64,000 bases of DNA, taken from NCBI GenBank assembly GCA_052143535.1, contig JBKQSS010000041.1:62001-126000 (forward strand), in the 5' to 3' direction. The position numbers and the translations under genes were made by a program. Positions within the stretch are counted from its first letter, which is position 1. Every line of letters begins with the position of its first letter. A model generated the notes under the pieces. That model saw nothing but the letters and a program-made list of their open reading frames with translations, did not search any database and was not told the origin of the DNA. Of the stretch, positions 60,909 through 64,000 are shown in pieces. Source of the DNA: JADGRA01 sp052143535. GTDB taxonomy: Bacteria > Myxococcota > Myxococcia > Myxococcales > Myxococcaceae.

Positions 60909-62040
60909 CTGAATTCAGGCGTTTAGCGGTCTTCAAAAGTCCAATCCGTCCACTTTTTCCGCCCAAATCCACTTTGTCTGCGACACCGGTGATGCAGTCG
61001 GCGAAGTGTGCTGACAGCAGGCCGTCGATTTCCTCGGGCGACAGGCGGCCGTAGACGCGCTCCACCATGCGCGTGTCCCGGTGGCCCATGGTTGGCGCGA
61101 CAATCTCCGCGGGCACCCGGGCCAGGCGCATCCACTTGGCGTAAGTCCGCCGGAGGTCATTGGGCGAGCAGGCCTCAATGCCGGCCTGGGCGCAGGCTAG
61201 GTGAATGTCCCGCCGCACGTTCGTCCAGGCCGGGAAGAGCTCTTCCTCACCGGGTGCGTGCTTCAACGCGTAGCGGAGAAGGCTCAGCAGCGCTGGATGG
61301 CGGATGGCGATGCGGCGGTTGCGCGCCGCCCGTTTCGTCCCCCGGACATGGACCCAGCCTGACTCGAGCTGCACATCCTCCCGCCGAGCGCGGACGGATT
61401 CTCCCCAGCAAGCCGACGTCGCTACGATGAAGGCCACCTGGGCGGCGCGCGCGGTCGGAAGCCTCGCGAGTAGCCGCCCGAGCTCTTCGCCCGAGAGGGC
61501 ACGCGTCCGCGGCCTGTACTCGGGGGCGAAGCCAGCCGGCAGGAGCGCGTCGAGTTCTTCAAGCCAGAGGCCGCCACGCTTGGCTAGCCTCAGCGCGGCT
61601 CGAAGCGTCACGAGCTCCTTGGCGATGGTGTGGTCGCTTACCTCCTCAGCCCTTCTCTGGGAGATGTAGCTGTCGACGTCCGCCGCAGTCAGGTCCTTGA
61701 GTAGGAAGGGCCGGTAGCCACCCTCAGCCGAATGCTCAAAGAGTCGCGTGAGGTGTCCTGCCTTGCGCTTGTAGAACGAGACCGTCTCATGGCTCTTGCG
61801 TCCGGCCGTCGCTTCTTCCGTTCGCCGCTGAAGTAGAAGCTGGAGCGCGTCAGTCAGCGAAGCTTTTTGCGTGGCTGCGTGGGCGGGATTTGCTCCGTCG
61901 CGCTCGAACTGTCGAAGCTTGAGCTCAGCACCCTTGAGGTCCGTGCAGCGCGTCGAGAGGAGGCGACGGACGCCGTTCTCGTAGAAGTACGCGTGCCAGA
62001 CCCTTCCGCGCTTGGTGAGTCGGTATGTGTCTTTGCCCAT
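60847..62040 (-). CDS. Tyrosine-type site-specific integrase overlapping tRNA-Phe
   Basis: A 397-residue integrase with an N-terminal DNA-arm domain (YRLTKRGRVWHAYFYENGVRR), a SAM-like core-binding region and a catalytic domain. The C-terminal block NDLRRTYAKWMRLARVPAEIVAPTMGHRDTRMVERVYGRL supplies the second Arg, the His and the Tyr. The first catalytic Arg site (usually TGxRxxE) reads SACWGES, and the HxLR box is NDLR. The last 21 or so codons (PRGGIEPPTRGFSV) lie inside the antisense of the tRNA-Phe gene. This marks a tRNA-integrated element. Possibly partly inactive. Confidence 0.88.
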   Translation of the reverse strand: MGKDTYRLTKRGRVWHAYFYENGVRRLLSTRCTDLKGAELKLRQFERDGANPAHAATQKASLTDALQLLLQRRTEEATAGRKSHETVSFYKRKAGHLTRLFEHSAEGGYRPFLLKDLTAADVDSYISQRRAEEVSDHTIAKELVTLRAALRLAKRGGLWLEELDALLPAGFAPEYRPRTRALSGEELGRLLARLPTARAAQVAFIVATSACWGESVRARREDVQLESGWVHVRGTKRAARNRRIAIRHPALLSLLRYALKHAPGEEELFPAWTNVRRDIHLACAQAGIEACSPNDLRRTYAKWMRLARVPAEIVAPTMGHRDTRMVERVYGRLSPEEIDGLLSAHFADCITGVADKVDLGGKSGRIGLLKTAKRLNSVPRGGIEPPTRGFSVPCSTD

Positions 62041-62243
62041 GGAATCCTCGACTCTTTATAGCGCTGCCATGTGCTCCAACGGATGCGCAGCTGCATGCCA
62101 GGCTCCAGCCTGACGTTGAAGTATGACAGTGCGGCGTGAAGGTACTCGTAGGCCTTCGAGCGGGAGCAGCCGAACTCCCGGCGAATGTTTTCTGCGTCGA
62201 GCATCGGTTCGGCGTAAAGGTCACGCTCGCGAGAGATTTTCAT
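61854..62243 (-). CDS. Helix-turn-helix (excisionase-like) protein
   Basis: ATG 62243 gives about 129 residues; the real domain is the first 65 or so. It reads AENIRREFGCSRSKAYEYLHAAL (a DNA-binding helix pair of the excisionase/MerR kind) then PGMQLRIRWSTWQRYKES. The rest is Ser/Arg/Thr low complexity that overlaps the integrase N-terminus for 187 bases, so it may be an unselected tail. It sits just before the integrase on the same strand, as a directionality factor would. Inference only. Confidence 0.55.
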   Translation of the reverse strand: MKISRERDLYAEPMLDAENIRREFGCSRSKAYEYLHAALSYFNVRLEPGMQLRIRWSTWQRYKESRIPWAKTHTDSPSAEGSGTRTSTRTASVASSRRAARTSRVLSSSFDSSSATEQIPPTQPRKKLR

Positions 62244-62277
62244 TCCCCAGACACGCACCTCGAGTGGGAAGACGTCT

Positions 62278-62895
62278 TCATCCACCACATTGACCTGCAG
62301 ACCGTCGTCCCGTGAGAACCAGTCCCTCTCGACGGCTATCGCGCGCTCGCGGACGTGGCCAATCGGCGCAACTTCCGATGTTGGAGGACACTCCCGCGGC
62401 GGAGAATTTCCCTTCGGCGTCCGACGTCACCGTTGCGGTACAGGCGGGTCGGTACCCATCTTCGAGACGCAGCGTCGCGTTGGGGTAGCCACGGCCGTGG
62501 AACTTCAACGTTCCATGAACATCGGCCGGTCGAAGCGGGGCGTAACGCAGTTCAAAGTCGTCGTCGTCGATGAACTCGCGACGGACAACGGAGCAAAACC
62601 CGGGCTTCTGCGCAGTGACCGTGTACCAGCCACGCGGCACAGCCGTCTGGAACTTCCCTTCGCCGTTGGTCGTTCCTTCGGCGACGGCTCGTCCGCCTCT
62701 TTCGAGCTTCACCTCGAATCCTGGTTCGCCGGTTGACGAGAGCTCGGGCAGTAGCCAAACGGTCACGGAAGCGGTCAGGACAACTTGAGGCGCGACGGTT
62801 TCAGGTGGAGCGGTTTCGACGTGAGGCTGCGCTGCGCATGCGGTGAGGAAGACCTCAGAGAGAAGACCTGCGAAGGCGCGCGGGTTCAAAAGCAT
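62278..62895 (-). CDS. Lipoprotein with carboxypeptidase-regulatory-like domain, possibly frameshifted
   Basis: A 205-residue protein: signal and lipobox (EVFLTAC), a linker, then an Ig/CarboxypepD_reg-like fold (GFEVKLERGGRAVAEG and PRGWYTVTAQKPGFCSV). A second similar sheet ends EGKFSAAG. The last 35 residues (WPRPRARDSRREG) look like the wrong frame. A +1-related frame there gives REERA- and LQVNVVDEDVFPLEVRVWGM, so a frameshift near 62385-62400 is possible. ATG 62895. Accessory gene of the integrated element. Confidence 0.55.
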   Translation of the reverse strand: MLLNPRAFAGLLSEVFLTACAAQPHVETAPPETVAPQVVLTASVTVWLLPELSSTGEPGFEVKLERGGRAVAEGTTNGEGKFQTAVPRGWYTVTAQKPGFCSVVRREFIDDDDFELRYAPLRPADVHGTLKFHGRGYPNATLRLEDGYRPACTATVTSDAEGKFSAAGVSSNIGSCADWPRPRARDSRREGLVLTGRRSAGQCGG

Positions 62896-63066
62896 TCCGT
62901 GGGTGAGGCTACCGTGGGGTGGCCGGCTGCGCGAGGGCGCGCCCCGAGGTGTCCGAGCCCCGCTCGCTTCAGTGGCTTGCTGAGCCGGAGGCAAAGCAGG
63001 GAGGACGCCTATCGGGAGGAGTGTGTCTTCACCTGCCCGAAGCTTCGAAGTGAGAAGTCGACGGCG

Positions 63067-63567
63067 TCACTCGCGAGCCCGCTCTGCGACAGAAGTGAGA
63101 AGGAACAGTCTGTCCGGACGTGTCGGCAGCGGTGTAAAGCCGAAGCTGGCATAGAAGTGCCGCGCCGTCGTATTGAGCGCGTCAACGACGATGGCGTAAA
63201 CGCCGAGACTCTCTCGGGCGGCGAGTACTCTGTTGATGGCGTCCGCCAGAAGGATGTCTCCCACCCGCTGCCCCCGGCTCCGAAGGTCACGCGCTAACCG
63301 GCCAATGAGAGCGGCGGGGATTGCACCGTACCGGGGGAGCTTGTTGCCCAGGTCCTCGGGGAGCTCGTCCACCTGGAGCGCGAACGCGCTCAAGCTGTAA
63401 AAGCCAACAAGGCCGAGCTCGTCGTCGACGGCAACAAAGACCTGGGCGAGGTCCCGCTTGGTGTCCTGACGCGCCCTGTTCCTGAACCAATCATCCAGGG
63501 AGGGCTCGCCGCAGCTGAACGTACGACGGTCGTGCTGCTTCTGGAGCTGCTCGATGTGAATCGCCAA
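63067..63567 (-). CDS. GNAT toxin of a type II toxin-antitoxin pair
   Basis: A 166-residue GNAT acetyltransferase of the TacT/AtaT kind, which block translation by acetylating aminoacyl-tRNA. The N-terminal FSCGEPSLDDWF is the family box. LARDLRSRGQRVGDILLADA is the acetyl-CoA loop, and ARHFYASFGF carries the expected catalytic Tyr. Its ATG starts 6 bases after the DUF1778 antitoxin stop. Which tRNA it targets cannot be told. Confidence 0.88.
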   Translation of the reverse strand: MAIHIEQLQKQHDRRTFSCGEPSLDDWFRNRARQDTKRDLAQVFVAVDDELGLVGFYSLSAFALQVDELPEDLGNKLPRYGAIPAALIGRLARDLRSRGQRVGDILLADAINRVLAARESLGVYAIVVDALNTTARHFYASFGFTPLPTRPDRLFLLTSVAERARE

Positions 63568-63573
63568 GAAGCC

Positions 63574-63864
63574 CTAACGGGTAACCTTGGCCGCGTGGAG
63601 CCTGAAGGCCTCGGTGAGTCGCGGCGAAGGCTTCGGCGGGTTGCGGACCGCTGCCAGGAAGACTTCACGGTCGGCTCCGCGGAGGACCATGCGCTCGTGG
63701 TCGTCGAGTACCTGCTTTGCGCCTTGTAAGGCGAGGTCAGCCGCGGGGAGGCCGGAGACCGCCATGGCGCGAAGGATGAGGGCCTTCGCCGAAGGAGCGA
63801 CACGCAGCTCGAGCCTCTGACTCTTCAACTCCCTCTTCTGCTTGCTCTTCGCCGCGGTAGCCAT
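63574..63864 (-). CDS. DUF1778 antitoxin (ribbon-helix-helix)
   Basis: A 96-residue antitoxin. The ribbon-helix-helix domain reads RLELRVAPSAKALILRAMAVSGLPAADLAL. The C-terminal toxin-binding segment FLAAVRNPPKPSPRLTEAF matches DUF1778. It precedes the GNAT toxin and is expected to repress the operon through the palindrome at 63874-63896. The ATG at 63864 lacks an RBS and lies about 8 bases after a strong -10 box, so the transcript may be leaderless. Confidence 0.88.
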   Translation of the reverse strand: MATAAKSKQKRELKSQRLELRVAPSAKALILRAMAVSGLPAADLALQGAKQVLDDHERMVLRGADREVFLAAVRNPPKPSPRLTEAFRLHAAKVTR

Positions 63865-63872
63865 GAATAATG

Positions 63873-63901
63873 AATGTACGTCAACTCGCCGTACATGTCA
63901 A
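63873..63901 (-). promoter_or_regulatory. Sigma70-like promoter and palindromic operator of the toxin-antitoxin operon
   Basis: On the minus strand a perfect -35 TTGACA (complement of 63896-63901) is followed after 17 bases by TACATT (complement of 63873-63878). A 7-bp palindrome atgtacg (63874-63880)/cgtacat (63890-63896) covers the spacer and -10, the expected place for a ribbon-helix-helix autorepressor. The ATG follows the -10 by only 8 bases. Confidence 0.75.
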
Positions 63902-64000
63902 CGTGCAGCGCAGCCTGCGCCAATTGCCGTTGCCGTGATGGTGGTGCCCGAGGAAGCTGGACTTGGGCTGGCGGTGCTGGACAGGCTCCGGCGCGCCGCC
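63902..64000. other. Window end, no supported gene
   Basis: The last 99 bases upstream of the toxin-antitoxin promoter are GC-rich. I see no complete gene; a coding region may continue beyond the window. Confidence 0.4.

Noticed and set aside
62785..63297. Plus-strand frame of 170 codons inside the integrated element
   Set aside because: It is antisense to the toxin and lipoprotein upstream region, with Arg/Ser-rich composition and no start-site support.
1..64000. CRISPR array or rRNA genes
   Set aside because: No regularly spaced direct repeats of 25-40 bases and no rRNA-like conserved blocks were seen. The only RNA gene supported is tRNA-Phe.
63902..64000. Possible second att site at the window end
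   Set aside because: No copy of the tRNA-Phe 3' half is present there; the far boundary must lie beyond base 64000.

Overview
The window is high-GC DNA with dense, short-spaced gene packing, many GTG/TTG starts and four-base stop/start overlaps. It points to a myxobacterium (Myxococcota, probably suborder Cystobacterineae). The strongest evidence is an intact pomY-pomZ-pomX cell-division-positioning locus at 28504-32185, whose ParA protein carries every residue known to matter in Myxococcus xanthus PomZ at the same number. Other support comes from a fused pseudokinase/kinase, many small lipoproteins and an ATP synthase operon that stops after atpF. Species and genus cannot be fixed from sequence alone.

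Layout. 1-5762: envelope genes (3' end of lspA, an Lgt-family enzyme, a metzincin-like lipoprotein, a proline-rich coiled protein, a Cys-rich mini-lipoprotein, a TPR lipoprotein). 5765-10873: hemL, then the membrane half of ATP synthase (atpZ-like, atpI-like, atpB, atpE, atpF) and the GTPase ychF. 11046-14733: a membrane diguanylate cyclase, a hypothetical, a small membrane protein, a metallophosphoesterase and a lipoprotein. 14745-18779 (minus): three tandem SurA/parvulin-like chaperones followed by pdxA, all overlapping by 4 nt. 18855-22327: GIY-YIG nuclease, two small membrane proteins, queE and two alpha/beta hydrolases. 22399-26286 (minus): a two-gene ABC exporter and a pseudokinase-kinase-PEGA protein. 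26347-28288: ettA and a small secreted protein.

28504-32185: the pomY-pomZ-pomX operon closed by a hairpin. 32293-37535 (minus): a mini membrane protein, a four-repeat Cys-rich lipoprotein, RNase Z and a membrane pyrophosphatase. 37758-39811 (minus): an SDR/FAD-oxidase pair resembling mycobacterial DprE2/DprE1. 40080-43276: a TIM-barrel amidohydrolase, an NmrA-like reductase and two related membrane-anchored proteins. 43364-50913: a RapA-like SWI2/SNF2 ATPase, a secreted metallo-beta-lactamase-fold protein, a zinc alcohol dehydrogenase, a GNAT, a hydrolase and two unknown genes. 51066-60657: an MsbA-type ABC exporter, dnaJ, an LpoA-like lipoprotein, a TPR protein, a YccF protein, gyrA and a DUF1232 protein.

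60836-64000: start of an integrated element. A tRNA-Phe(GAA) gene overlaps the end of a tyrosine integrase. A HTH gene, a carboxypeptidase-regulatory-like lipoprotein and a DUF1778/GNAT toxin-antitoxin pair with its own palindromic promoter follow. The far boundary lies outside the window.

No gene-free stretch exceeds 300 bases. The largest gaps are 32464-32733, 33649-33914, 39812-40079 and 28289-28503. They hold hairpins or divergent promoter space and no gene that I can support.
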